Source: Croceicoccus pelagius (GTDB lineage: Bacteria; Pseudomonadota; Alphaproteobacteria; Sphingomonadales; Sphingomonadaceae). From it: a DNA stretch of 64,000 bases. This document shows positions 7,518 through 16,476 of this stretch, one piece after another. The number at the start of each line of letters is the position of its first letter. The first letter of the stretch is position 1. The position numbers and the translations under genes were made by a program. The notes beneath the pieces were generated by a model. The model was not told the DNA's origin. It made no database searches and was given only the letters and a program-made list of their open reading frames with translations. Location of the stretch: positions 1-64,000 of the forward strand of contig NZ_LYWY01000039.1 of the NCBI RefSeq assembly GCF_001661915.1, given 5' to 3'.

Positions 7518-9140
7518 TCAAGGCCTGTCTTCCAGGATCAGACGTGAGGCGACAAGGCCGATCGCCATGGCCGGAGCATTCGTGTTGCCGGTCACATGGC
7601 CAGGGATGACCGAACAATCGACGACGCGGACCCCTTCGACGCCGCGCACTTTCAGGCGCGGGTCGGTGACGGCGGCATCGTCGCTGCCCATGCGGCAGGT
7701 GCCGATCGCGTGCAGTCCGCACTGGGCATAGCGCCGGAACGCCGACAGGATTGCCTCGTCGCTTTCGACCTCGCGGCCGGGTAGAACCTCTTTACCCCGC
7801 ATGGAACCGATCGGTTCGGCATCCATGTAAGCTCGCATCCTGCGGACCAGTGCGACGGCGCTCTTGCGGTCGAACTCGGTCGTCAGGAAGTTCGGTCTGA
7901 TATCGGGCGCGTCACCTGTGTCCGGTCCGGTAATGGCAATGCTGCCCTCACTCGTCAGGCGCAGCAGTTGGCCGTAGATCGTGATACCGGGTCGCCTGTC
8001 GATCTGGTCGAGCGGGACGGGATTATTCTCGTCCCCGACCGCGAAAGTATATCCGCCAAGATAGAACTGCGCGTCGGTCCGCCCGTCGGGATGGTGGACA
8101 TTGCAGAACGCGCCGACTTCGAACGGCCCGGTCGCCATGATCCCCGATCCGGTCAGCAGGTAACGGGCCATCGCGCCGGCAAGGCCGAGGCCATAGAAGC
8201 TCTTGTGCGAACCGCGACCCTTTTCGAGCCTGTAGGGCATCGAGATCGAGAGATGCTCGATCATGCGTTCGCCGACGTTCGGCGAATGGGCGACGGTTTC
8301 GACGCCTGCCTTTTGCAGCGTATCGCCATCCCCGATGCCCGAGCGTTGCAGGATCAGCGGACTTTCCAGCGCGCCGGCAGAAACGATGACTTCGCCGCGG
8401 CAAGCGAAAGTGCGAGCCTCGCCATCGACGGCCGCTTCCACGCCGACTGCGCGCTTGCCCTCGAAGACGATGCGCTTGGCGAGCGCGCCGGTGACGACTT
8501 CGAGGTTCGCACGTCCCCGCGCAGGGTCGAGGAACGTGACGGCGGCGCTCTGCCGCTTACCGCGCTTGATGTTGTGGCTGTAGAGCCCGACGCGAGGGCC
8601 GGTCGCGCCGTTGAGATCCGATACACGCGTCAAACCAAGGGTCTCGCCCGCCTCGATCATGCGTTCGACCAGCGGGTAGGTGTAGATGGCAGGATCGACA
8701 TGGACAGGCCCGCCCGAACCGCGCAGCTCCGACGCGCCCGCCGCGTGGTCTTCGAGTTCGCGGAACGCGGCTGTCATCGTCGCGCCGTTCCATCCGGTCG
8801 CGCCCTGTTCCTGTTCCCAGGCGTCGTAGTCCGCCGGTTCACCCCGGCTCCAGATCATGCCGTTTACCGAGGACGAGCCGCCAAGGCCCTTGCCCCTGAT
8901 CCAGAACTCCCCGCCCTTTGCGCCTTCTTCGCGCGGTTGGTCGACGTTGTAGCGCCAGACCTTCTTGGGGTTCGTGACCAGCTTGGCGACGCCTTTGGGC
9001 ATACGGTTCCAGAACCCGTTGCCACCGCCCGCTTCCAGCAAGAGCACGCGCGACTTGCCGTCCGCGCTCAATCGTTCGGCCACCACGCAGCCGGAGGAGC
9101 CGGCACCGATGACGATGTAATCGAAGGCGTCGCCTTGCAT
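7518..9140 (-). CDS. GMC family FAD-dependent oxidoreductase (choline dehydrogenase-like)
   Basis: A glucose-methanol-choline family flavoprotein of 540 aa, oxidising an alcohol group and passing electrons to a quinone or O2. The ADP-binding motif is VIGAGSSGCVVAERL at the N-terminus. GKGLGGSSSVNGMIWSRG is PROSITE-type GMC signature 1. The C-terminal active site is in HAIGTCRMG...VRVVDCSVIPGHVTGNTNAPAM, with the catalytic His-Asn pair. The ATG at 9140 gives the expected N-terminus; the frame is open further upstream but that part is out of frame with the VOC gene it overlaps. It is the last gene of the RHO 3-VOC-GMC operon, 8 bp after the VOC gene. Confidence 0.92.
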   Translation of the reverse strand: MQGDAFDYIVIGAGSSGCVVAERLSADGKSRVLLLEAGGGNGFWNRMPKGVAKLVTNPKKVWRYNVDQPREEGAKGGEFWIRGKGLGGSSSVNGMIWSRGEPADYDAWEQEQGATGWNGATMTAAFRELEDHAAGASELRGSGGPVHVDPAIYTYPLVERMIEAGETLGLTRVSDLNGATGPRVGLYSHNIKRGKRQSAAVTFLDPARGRANLEVVTGALAKRIVFEGKRAVGVEAAVDGEARTFACRGEVIVSAGALESPLILQRSGIGDGDTLQKAGVETVAHSPNVGERMIEHLSISMPYRLEKGRGSHKSFYGLGLAGAMARYLLTGSGIMATGPFEVGAFCNVHHPDGRTDAQFYLGGYTFAVGDENNPVPLDQIDRRPGITIYGQLLRLTSEGSIAITGPDTGDAPDIRPNFLTTEFDRKSAVALVRRMRAYMDAEPIGSMRGKEVLPGREVESDEAILSAFRRYAQCGLHAIGTCRMGSDDAAVTDPRLKVRGVEGVRVVDCSVIPGHVTGNTNAPAMAIGLVASRLILEDRP

Positions 9141-9148
9141 GGTCTGAT

Positions 9149-9703
9149 TCAAAGCAGTGGGGCCCGTTTGTAGAATGAGAGGTCTTCCATTTCGTAAGTC
9201 GCCGGATCGCCTTCCTTGCGCGCTTCGTGCAGTCGCTTCCAATGCGCGAACAGGCCCATGATGTGGGGCGGATCGCCGTGGATTTCGGTGAAGCCGCCGT
9301 TCAGCGAGCGGGTGTCGAAATAGGCGGCGTTGACTTCGTCGGCGTAAAGCTCGGTCGCCAGTTCGTAACCCATGTCGAGCCAGCGTTGCCGTTCTGCAGC
9401 GAAGTCGGTGACGAGGTAGGCGATGTGGTGAAAGCCTTCGCCGCCGTCCGGATACATGTCGCGGTAGATCGAATTCTTGTCGTCGTGCTGTTCGATGAAC
9501 TGGATCATCTGGTCGCCGAGATAGCCGAATGCGTAAGAGACGTCGGCCTCCTCCTTCGTGCCGCGATAGGTGAACTCGTCGCAGTGGTGGTGGCGCACCA
9601 TGCAGAACGGACCCGCGCCAAGCGTGTCGGACCATTTTTGCGCAGCTTCATCGATGCTTTTGACGAAATAGGCTTGCTGGAACAGCGGTTGGGTCTTGCT
9701 CAT
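9149..9703 (-). CDS. VOC superfamily protein
   Basis: A 184-aa glyoxalase-like protein with the paired modules QQAYFVKSIDEAAQKWSDTLGAGPF and GFHHIAYLVTDFAAERQRWLDMG. Candidate metal ligands are in HHHCDEF, FHHIAYL and GGFTEIHG. It differs clearly from the VOC protein at 3842-4336 and belongs to the subgroup with an aromatic or ketosteroid-like pocket often found beside Rieske genes. It is the middle gene of the minus-strand operon, 5 bp after RHO 3 and 8 bp before the GMC gene, so it should act in the same pathway. Reaction not deducible. Confidence 0.85.
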   Translation of the reverse strand: MSKTQPLFQQAYFVKSIDEAAQKWSDTLGAGPFCMVRHHHCDEFTYRGTKEEADVSYAFGYLGDQMIQFIEQHDDKNSIYRDMYPDGGEGFHHIAYLVTDFAAERQRWLDMGYELATELYADEVNAAYFDTRSLNGGFTEIHGDPPHIMGLFAHWKRLHEARKEGDPATYEMEDLSFYKRAPLL

Positions 9704-9708
9704 CTCTG

Positions 9709-10944
9709 TTACTCCGCCGCCTCGTCCATCGGTTGTTCGGTATAGGGTTCGAGCAACTGCTCAACCGCCAGACCTTCGGGGATGTTCTCCTTCCCGATCA
9801 GGCGGTCGACTTCCTCGTGGAACCAATAGATCCGGCGTTCCTGATAGTTCACGAGCATTCCGGTAAAGCCGCCCGATTCCAGGCTTTTCTGGATGGGCCC
9901 GAGGTTCATCATGTCTTCTTCGAGCACAGCATCGAAGATCGGCAGGAAGCGGTTCCAGAATTCGGGAATGTCTCCTTCCCCCCAGTCGGGCGCGACATAG
10001 ATCGCCTGCATCGTGCACTTGTCCTTTCCCTTCGGCCAGAACAGCAGGACCGGAAAGCCTGTCGGCTCGACCGGCGAGATCAGGTTCGGGAAGGACATGT
10101 ATGCGACGTTGTTGAAGCGGTAGAGATCGGGCATCGTCGCGATGTCGGGCGCGCCTTCGAATTCGACGAAGTTCAGCCCTTCGTTCATCTTCTTGCGCAC
10201 CGCCATGCGCGAATGGCCACGCTCCATCAGGCCCATCGCCGCGGCCTTGCTGTCCAGCATGATGCCCGCATTCGTCGGATGGATCGTGTTGATGTGATAA
10301 ACTTCGAGGAAGGCATCCATCGCGACCTTCCAGTTGCAGTTCATCTCGTAGTCCTGCGTGTGGATTGTGCGCAGCTTTTCCATGCCGACGCAGGCCAGCT
10401 CGTCCACTAGCGGGCCGAGATATTCCTCAAGCGACACGGCATCGCGATCGAGGTTCACGAAGACCCAGCCAGCCCAGGTTTCGCACCGGGCCTCAATCAA
10501 CCCGCGATCGGCCTTGTTGAGACAGGGAAAGTCGCGTTCGTCGGGCACGCCCTTCAACGCTCCGTCGAGGCCATAGGACCACGAATGGTACTGGCAGCGC
10601 AGAAGTTTCGTATTGCCTGCATCATCACGCACGACGGGCGCGCCACGGTGGCGGCAGGTGTTGTAGAAGGCGCGCAGCTTTTCGTCGCGCCCGCGGATCA
10701 GCAGCAGCGGAACGCCTAACCGTTCCCACAGGCGATAGTCGCCGACATCGCGCAGGTCTTCCTCGCGCCCGGCGCAGACCCACGACTTGCGAAGGACATG
10801 CTCATTCTCGAGCTCGAAGAATTCGTCGCTGGTGTAACGGCCGCCGGGAAGCTCGGGGAGTGGCGGAAAATCGGGGCGAGGACCGGAACGCGCGGCTTCG
10901 AACGCGATGACCTTTTCCACGTCTTCGTAAATGCTCTCGGTCAT
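9709..10944 (-). CDS. Rieske non-heme iron oxygenase, alpha subunit (RHO 3)
   Basis: A 411-aa Rieske oxygenase alpha subunit. The cluster ligands are C97, H99, C117 and H120 (CRHRG, CQYHSW). The mononuclear iron site is NWKVAMDAFLEVYHINTIHP, with H217 and H222. It is shorter than RHO 1 and RHO 2 and has the CRHRG...CxYHSW form common in phenylpropionate/benzoate-type oxygenases and in alpha-only demethylases. It is the first gene of the RHO-VOC-GMC operon, read away from the TonB receptor gene. No reductase or ferredoxin is adjacent. Confidence 0.93.
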   Translation of the reverse strand: MTESIYEDVEKVIAFEAARSGPRPDFPPLPELPGGRYTSDEFFELENEHVLRKSWVCAGREEDLRDVGDYRLWERLGVPLLLIRGRDEKLRAFYNTCRHRGAPVVRDDAGNTKLLRCQYHSWSYGLDGALKGVPDERDFPCLNKADRGLIEARCETWAGWVFVNLDRDAVSLEEYLGPLVDELACVGMEKLRTIHTQDYEMNCNWKVAMDAFLEVYHINTIHPTNAGIMLDSKAAAMGLMERGHSRMAVRKKMNEGLNFVEFEGAPDIATMPDLYRFNNVAYMSFPNLISPVEPTGFPVLLFWPKGKDKCTMQAIYVAPDWGEGDIPEFWNRFLPIFDAVLEEDMMNLGPIQKSLESGGFTGMLVNYQERRIYWFHEEVDRLIGKENIPEGLAVEQLLEPYTEQPMDEAAE

Positions 10945-10987
10945 TTCCCTCTCCTCAATCCGCGAGTCGGGCGCGGAATTTTATCGC

Positions 10988-11008
10988 TGAAAACAAATGA
11001 TATTTTCA
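10988..11008. promoter_or_regulatory. AT-rich 21-bp dyad between RHO 3 operon and TonB receptor
   Basis: TGAAAA and TTTTCA are perfect inverted arms around a 9-bp centre, about 45 bp upstream of the RHO 3 start, in the divergent 250-bp region. It also holds an inner AATGA/TCATT repeat (10996-11010). The outer TGAA/TTCA resembles the ends of the dyad at 2415-2434, but the cores differ. It is a plausible operator; the regulator is unknown. The rest of the 250 bp shows nothing else I can name. Confidence 0.4.
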
Positions 11009-11194
11009 TTCGTATTTGGCTCAAGTCGATATGATGGCCGGTCTGTGGTCCACTATCCGAAGTGATAGATTCTGCCCCGCAGCGATTGCTAGATCAGGGT
11101 TATGTAACTAAACCACGTTGCAGTTCTCTCGCAAGCCGATCCCAAAAATAGGGAAGGTTCGCAGGTTCAGGGGGGACTAAAATGGGAGAGGGCA

Positions 11195-13485
11195 ATGCAA
11201 TCGACTTTATACCCGAAGTGCGTCCTGCGCGGTCTTGCCACCACGACCGCGATTGCCGCGATAGCCTGGGCGACGCCCGGGCTGGCGCAGGAAAGTGAAG
11301 ATCCCCCCGCAGCGGATGAACAGGTCGCTGCCAATCCCAATGCCATCATCGTCACCGCCAGGCGGCGTTCCGAAACATTGCAGAGCACGCCGGTCGCCAT
11401 CACCGCGATCCAGCCCGCCATGCTGGAGGCAAAGGGCACGCTGGACATTGGCGACCTTCAGGGCACCGCGCCCAACCTGCTGATCACGCAGCAGCCGACC
11501 GGTTCGGCCACGGCCAACATCTCGATCCGCGGCATCGCCTTTGCCGACGTGGAAAAGAGCTTCGACCCTGCCGTCGGCATCTATGTCGACGGGGTCTATA
11601 TCGGCACATCGACGGGCCAGTACCTCGACTTCTTCGACATCGATTCCATCGAAGTCCTGCGCGGGCCGCAGGGCACTCTGTTCGGGCGCAACACGATCGC
11701 GGGCGTCATCAGCATCCGCCGCACGAAGCCGACGATGGAGCTGGGCGCCAAGGTCGAATCGACCGTCGGCAGCTTCGGCACATGGGGCCTGCGCGGCGTC
11801 GTGAACCTGCCGATCATCGAAGGCGAGCTGGGCGTGAAGTTCTTCGAATTTCACCAGCAGACCGACGGCTACATGCGCGACGGCTTTACCGGACAGCGCC
11901 TGAACAGCTCCAACTCCGAGAATTTCGGCATGGCGGTCCGCTACAACCCGTCGGCCACTTTCGACGCGACCCTGACGCTGGAGCGGCAGGACCAGACGTC
12001 CAAGCCATACTTTGCCTCTGCCATGGTGCCGGGCGACGTGTTCTGCGGCTTCGTGCCCCCCGGCGCTTGCGGCGGGAACATGACCGACGATCTCTACACC
12101 GCCTACAAGGTTGCCGAGCATACCGGCTCTACAAGGCCGATGCGGTCACACTGGACATGGAACTGGGGCTGGGTGCGGTCACGGTGAACTCGATCACCTC
12201 GTATCGTGACAGCGACGAGAACTTCTACGCCGACTTCGGCACGGCAGGCCTGTTCATCGCGCAGCGTCCGCAGACTTACGAGCAGTTCAGCCAGGAACTG
12301 CGCTTTGCCGGCGATCTGTTTTCCGGCTTCGACTATGTCGCGGGCCTCTACTATTTCGAGAGCGACTACGAGCTCGACCAGTCGACGTTCGTGTTCGGTG
12401 CGCCTGCCGGCGGCATCGGCGTCATCGGCCATTCGGAAAGCTATGCTGCGTTCGTCGACTTCAACTGGGAAGTTTTCGAAAACGTGCGCCTGTCGGGCGG
12501 CGGCCGCTACACCAAGGATAAGAAGGACTACGAGTTCCCGCTGATCCTGTCGGACAGCGTCAAGAAAAGCTGGAGCAAGTTCACGCCCAAGCTGACCGTC
12601 GACTGGCGGCCCACGCCCGACATGATGCTCTATGGCACATGGTCGCGCGGGTATCGTTCGGGCGGCTTCAGTGGCCGTGCGGGTACGCCGTTCTCTGCCC
12701 AGACACCCTATGATCCCGAAACGGTCGACAGCTTCGAACTCGGTGCCAAGACCGGATGGCTGAACGGACGCGGGACGTTCAACATTGCGGGCTTCTACAC
12801 CGACTACAAGAACATCCAGCAGAGCACCGTCATCACCGCCGACAACGCGCAAGGCAACGAGACGATCGTGGTCAACGCCGCCGGTGCCAAGATCAAGGGT
12901 GTCGAGATGGACATGTCGTTCGAGCCGGTCGACGGCCTGAACTTCAGTGCGGCGGTCGGTTATACCGATGCGAAGTTCAACGGCTTCATCATCGGTCAGC
13001 CGATCACGCGCGCCGACGGCACGATCTTCCTGCAGCAGCTCGATTATTCGGACGTCGATCCGATCTTCGCGCCGAAGTGGACGCTTTCGCTGAACGGGTC
13101 CTACACGATCTCGGTAGGCGAGGCGGATGTCACGCTGTCGGCAGGCTATCGCTATCTGGCCGAATACGACCAGCAGATCGCGCCCGACCCCGCGCTTTAC
13201 GGGGCGCTTCTGGCGCAGGACTTCTCGGCAACGCCCTTCGTGGTGCCGCAGAACGATCCGCGTGTCCGGTCGGATGCGCAGAACCTGCTCGACGCGTCGA
13301 TTTCGGCGCAAGTGCCAATGAACGACAGCGGGGCCAAGGCGAACTTCAGCCTGTTCGTACGCAACCTGCTGGACGATCGCGGGCCGTCATTCGCCTTCGC
13401 CGTCGCGGCCTATCCGAACCTCTGGCACTACGGCGTCCCGCGGGAGCCGCGCTTCTGGGGCGCTTCGGCCGGGTTCGAATTCTAG
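11195..13485 (+). pseudogene. TonB-dependent receptor, broken by one missing base
   Basis: An outer-membrane active transporter with signal peptide MQSTLYPKCVLRGLATTTAI..AQ, TonB-box-like NAIIVTARRRSETLQ, and a plug domain with ISIRGIAF and EVLRGPQGTLFGRNT. The beta-barrel ends in a terminal Phe (WGASAGFEF). The frame breaks at about 12125-12128: the upstream frame reads EHTGSTRPMRS and stops at 12187, while the correct continuation LYKADAVTLDMELGLG runs in the next frame to 13485. Adding one base restores EHTGLYKADAV and a product of about 763 aa. It is either a recent mutation or a sequencing error. It would import the substrate of the neighbouring oxygenase operons. Confidence 0.9.
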
Positions 13486-13489
13486 GCGC

Positions 13490-14212
13490 TCAGGCTTGTG
13501 CTTCGCCTTCTCCTCCTGTGGAGGCGAAGCACAACTGGTCCTGAAGCTGCCGGATTTCCTCCACCAGGTCCTTGCGGACAGAGGCCTTGGCCAGCGGCGT
13601 CATGATGCGCAGCACGCTGAGCCGGGCGAAGGAGGGGTAGCTGTCATCATCGATGTTGCCGCCCGCCCACATGTTCTGGACCGCGACCTGATCGAGCATG
13701 ATCGAGCGGGCGGTGAAATCGATGTCGACCCACGGTTGGATCTGCCGCTCGTTTTTCATGCGCACGATCGCATCGCGGTGCAGCCTTTCGAAGAAGGACG
13801 TCAGGTGAAATTCCTCCGCCGACTTGACCAGCATCGGGGCCAGTGCGCGCGAAAGGGCGGGGGTGTGCAGCACGGCATCGCAAGTGAGGTCCACCGACCG
13901 CAGCAACCTGTCGAGCCCGCTTCCGGCCAGTTCCTCGCTGAACAGCTCGACAAGATCGTCGAGGCGCAGCGCGACGGCCTGCGCGACCAGTCCCTGCTTG
14001 CTGCCATAGATGTCGTAGATCGTCTTCTTGCTGACCCCGCCCGCCGCGGCAAGTTGGTCGACGGTCACCGCCTCGTACCCGCGCTCTGCCACTAGATCGA
14101 GCGTCGAGAGCATCATCTTGGCGCGGCGCATGAGCCGGTTGTTGCTGAGTTTTCGGCCCAGCCGGTCGGTCGCGGTCTTCCCAATTTTTTGAGCGACTTT
14201 TGCGTCCGCCAT
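13490..14212 (-). CDS. TetR/AcrR family transcriptional regulator
   Basis: A 240-aa regulator with helix-turn-helix RRAKMMLSTLDLVAERGYEAVTVDQLAAAGGVSKKTIYDIYGSKQGLVAQAV, residues about 29-81. The C-terminal domain is of the effector-binding type. The ATG at 14212 is preferred over an in-frame TTG at 14215. It is divergent from the SDR-reductase pair starting at 14410 across a 197-bp AT-rich intergenic region, so it probably controls that pair and its own gene. It differs strongly from the TetR at 1651. Its stop converges on the broken receptor gene with a 4-bp gap. Confidence 0.88.
   Translation of the reverse strand: MADAKVAQKIGKTATDRLGRKLSNNRLMRRAKMMLSTLDLVAERGYEAVTVDQLAAAGGVSKKTIYDIYGSKQGLVAQAVALRLDDLVELFSEELAGSGLDRLLRSVDLTCDAVLHTPALSRALAPMLVKSAEEFHLTSFFERLHRDAIVRMKNERQIQPWVDIDFTARSIMLDQVAVQNMWAGGNIDDDSYPSFARLSVLRIMTPLAKASVRKDLVEEIRQLQDQLCFASTGGEGEAQA
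13496..13534. terminator. 12-bp stem hairpin between convergent TonB receptor and TetR genes
   Basis: TTGTGCTTCGCC (13496-13507) pairs perfectly with GGCGAAGCACAA (13523-13534) across a 15-nt loop. It lies just past the receptor stop and inside the last codons of the convergent tetR gene. It probably ends transcription from the left, and possibly both ways. No T-tract. Confidence 0.55.
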
Positions 14213-14341
14213 CAAACAAGCACCTTAAAATCAGGTATATAAAATAATTTATCGTCAATACCGGGCATCTCATCATGCTTTTGCGGCATTTGCCCGAACC
14301 TAAATTAAACTACAACATAGGATAGTATTGTGCTGCTAATC

Positions 14342-14359
14342 CACTAGCCTAGCGTAGTG
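14342..14359. promoter_or_regulatory. 18-bp dyad upstream of the SDR gene, candidate TetR operator
   Basis: CACTAGCCTAGCGTAGTG has outer arms CACTA/TAGTG and an inner CTAG core; 14 of 18 positions are symmetric. It lies 51 bp upstream of the SDR start and 130 bp from the divergent tetR. Function inferred from position only. Confidence 0.4.
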
Positions 14360-14409
14360 CAGCAAGACAAGGCTCGCCGACACAAAACCGGGCCGGAAAC
14401 AGGAGATGG

Positions 14410-15210
14410 ATGGGCATGAAGAGACAGGCTCTCAAGGACAAGGTCGCAATAGTCACGGGTGCCGGTCGCGGCATCGGGCGGGCCATTGCGCTGGCCTATG
14501 GGCGGGAAGGTGCGAAAGTCGTCGTGGCATCGCGCACGCAGTCCACGGTCGATGACGTGGCGAAGGAAATCAACGATGCCGGCGGCACGGCGATCGGCGT
14601 TGCCTGCGATGTCGGCCACCGCGATGAAGTCTTCGCCTGCGTCGAAAAGGCGGTCGAGGCATTCGGTACCGTCAACATCGTCGTCAACAACGCGCAAGGT
14701 TTCGGGACGGAAGCCGATCCCCAGCCTTCGACCGTGTTCGTCGCCTGCGAGGATACCGACGAGGTCGAGTGGGAATATACTTTCCGCACCGGCGCTACGG
14801 CCAGCCTGTGGTTCATGAAGGCTGCGTTTCCGCACATGAAGACGTCTGGCTATGGCCGCGTCATCAATTTCGCATCGAGTTCGGGCCAGATCGGGTTCGA
14901 AGGCAACACCTGTTATAACGCCACGAAAGAGGCGATCCGTTCGCTTTCCCGCACCGCTGCGCGCGAGTGGGGGCAGTACGGGATTACCGTCAACATCATC
15001 AATCCCGCGCTGGAAACGCGCGCTTTCGACAAGTGGAAGGCCGCGCGTCCCGAATTCGTCGAGGCATTGAAGGACAAGATCCCGATGCGTCGTCTGGGCG
15101 AGCCGGAACGCGATGCAGGGCCGCTGGCTGTCTTCATCGCAAGCGAGGGGGCAAGCTACATCACCGGCCAGACCTTCATGCTCGAAGGCGGGATGCACAC
15201 GCTGCCCTGA
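14410..15210 (+). CDS. SDR family oxidoreductase
   Basis: A classical short-chain dehydrogenase of 266 aa. The cofactor motif is VTGAGRGIGRAIALAY near residue 16, then NNAQGFG, the catalytic Ser in NFASSSGQIGF and YNATK as the YxxxK pair. The C-terminal YITGQTFMLEGG is typical. A GGAG lies 5 bases before the ATG; an ATG two codons later is possible. It is followed 26 bp later by the medium-chain reductase gene, and both are read away from tetR, suggesting a regulated two-gene unit. It is probably an NAD(P)-dependent alcohol or dihydrodiol dehydrogenase. Substrate unknown. Confidence 0.9.
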   Translation: MGMKRQALKDKVAIVTGAGRGIGRAIALAYGREGAKVVVASRTQSTVDDVAKEINDAGGTAIGVACDVGHRDEVFACVEKAVEAFGTVNIVVNNAQGFGTEADPQPSTVFVACEDTDEVEWEYTFRTGATASLWFMKAAFPHMKTSGYGRVINFASSSGQIGFEGNTCYNATKEAIRSLSRTAAREWGQYGITVNIINPALETRAFDKWKAARPEFVEALKDKIPMRRLGEPERDAGPLAVFIASEGASYITGQTFMLEGGMHTLP

Positions 15211-15236
15211 AGATACCGGGCCCCGAGGATAACGAG

Positions 15237-16259
15237 ATGAGCAACACCAACCGCGCATGGCGCGTCGGCCAGCCCAATGACGATACCGTAGGGGGAATGG
15301 CCCTTGTGAGGGGGCACTTCGAACGGTCGGAGGCGGACAAGCCGTCTCCGGGCGAAGGGCAACTGGTCGTAAAGGCCGAGTATTTCTCGCCAGATGCAAT
15401 GAACCACGCATGGGTGCGCGGTATGCCGGGCAAGTTCGACCCGCTGGCCCCGGGCACGATCATGCGCGGCGGTGTTGCAGGCACCGTGGTGGAAAGCCGA
15501 AATCCCGCGTTTCCCGAAGGGACGCGGGTAACCGGCTTCCTCGACTGGGCAGATTATTCGCTGTCCGATGCCACGGACCACATGGGCGTGCCTCTGCAGG
15601 TCATTCCCGAGGGGATCGAGACGCACAGCGGCCTCGTCACACTGGGCATGAGCGGCGTTTGCGCGTGGCTGGGCCTGTTCCATTTCAGCCACCCCAAGCC
15701 CGGCGACGATATCCTCGTGTCCGGTGCCTCGGGGGCCATCGGCTCGATTGTCGGGCAGCTCGTCCCGCTGGTCGGCGGGCGCGCCATCGGAATTGCGGGC
15801 GGGCCAGAGAAATGTGCGGCCGCTCTCGACGCAGGCTTCCACGCGATGGTCGATTACAAGGCGCCCGATCTCGTCGGCCAGATTGCCGAGGCATGCCCCG
15901 ACGGTGTGAACATCTTCTTCGACAATGTCGGCGGAGACCTGTTGAGCAGCGCGCTCGTCAATATGGCGCATTTTTCGCAGATTATGATCTGCGGCGGCAC
16001 CGCGCATTACGGCGCGCACCCGGCGCCGATCTACAACCACATCCACCTTGCCATGCAGTCGGTGAACATGCGCGGCTTCTTTTATTTCGACCACGTCGAC
16101 TTGTGGGGCGAGGCGCGGGCGCGGCTGGGCGAATTCCTGAAAAGCGGCCGCATGCGTGAGTGGATGGACATCGCCGAAGGTTTCGACGCCACGCCCGATG
16201 CGGCGCTTGCAGGTTTCAGCGGGGGGACGAAGGGGCGAAAGCTGGTGCGGCTGAATTGA
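15237..16259 (+). CDS. zinc-independent MDR oxidoreductase (CurA/prostaglandin-reductase-like)
   Basis: A 340-aa NADPH-dependent medium-chain reductase of the leukotriene B4 dehydrogenase/CurA type, which reduces activated C=C double bonds. The cofactor-binding segment is DDILVSGASGAIGSIVGQLVPLVGGRAIGIAGGPEKC; G.NIFFDNVGGDLL follows, and the zinc-binding cysteines are absent. The N-terminus (MSNTNRAWRVGQPNDDTV) matches family members, fixing the start at 15237 although the frame is open further upstream. With the SDR before it, it could complete reduction and oxidation steps on an enone intermediate. Its stop codon overlaps the start of a Rieske remnant. Confidence 0.88.
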   Translation: MSNTNRAWRVGQPNDDTVGGMALVRGHFERSEADKPSPGEGQLVVKAEYFSPDAMNHAWVRGMPGKFDPLAPGTIMRGGVAGTVVESRNPAFPEGTRVTGFLDWADYSLSDATDHMGVPLQVIPEGIETHSGLVTLGMSGVCAWLGLFHFSHPKPGDDILVSGASGAIGSIVGQLVPLVGGRAIGIAGGPEKCAAALDAGFHAMVDYKAPDLVGQIAEACPDGVNIFFDNVGGDLLSSALVNMAHFSQIMICGGTAHYGAHPAPIYNHIHLAMQSVNMRGFFYFDHVDLWGEARARLGEFLKSGRMREWMDIAEGFDATPDAALAGFSGGTKGRKLVRLN

Positions 16260-16458
16260 CCGCACCCGCGTCCGGATCGACCAGAAATGGACCGAGATGC
16301 TGGGCGAAGTGTTCGATCAGGACATGGAGAACCTGCCTGGAGTGCAAGAGGGGCTGCACGCGTCGAAAACGGGCGAGGTCAACCTCGCGAACTACCAGGA
16401 AATCCGCATCCGGCAGTTTCAGGACACGCTGGGCAAGTGCGTATGCGGCGCGGACTGA
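16258..16458 (+). pseudogene. C-terminal remnant of a Rieske oxygenase alpha subunit
   Basis: Frame 1 from 16258 translates as DRTRVRIDQKWTEMLGEVF, then DQDMENLPGVQEGLHASKTG, then EVNLANYQEIRIRQFQDTLG, and stops at 16456-16458. This matches the last about 65 residues of RHO 2 (IDQKWTE, EQDMDNLPYVQEGLHCSKNG, NYQEIRIRHFHDTM), with a gap of a few residues after KWTE. There is no start codon, Rieske motif or iron site, so it is a dead 3' fragment. It begins exactly at the stop of the reductase gene, suggesting that a deletion or recombination fused this tail behind it. A fourth oxygenase gene was once here or was copied here. Confidence 0.85.
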
Positions 16459-16476
16459 GTGACGAGCCGCCCCAGA

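Noticed and set aside
9141-9635. N-terminal extension of the GMC oxidoreductase frame
   Set aside because: This stretch is the VOC gene read in another frame and is Arg/His-rich. The GMC fold starts at MQGDAFDYIVIGAG (9140).
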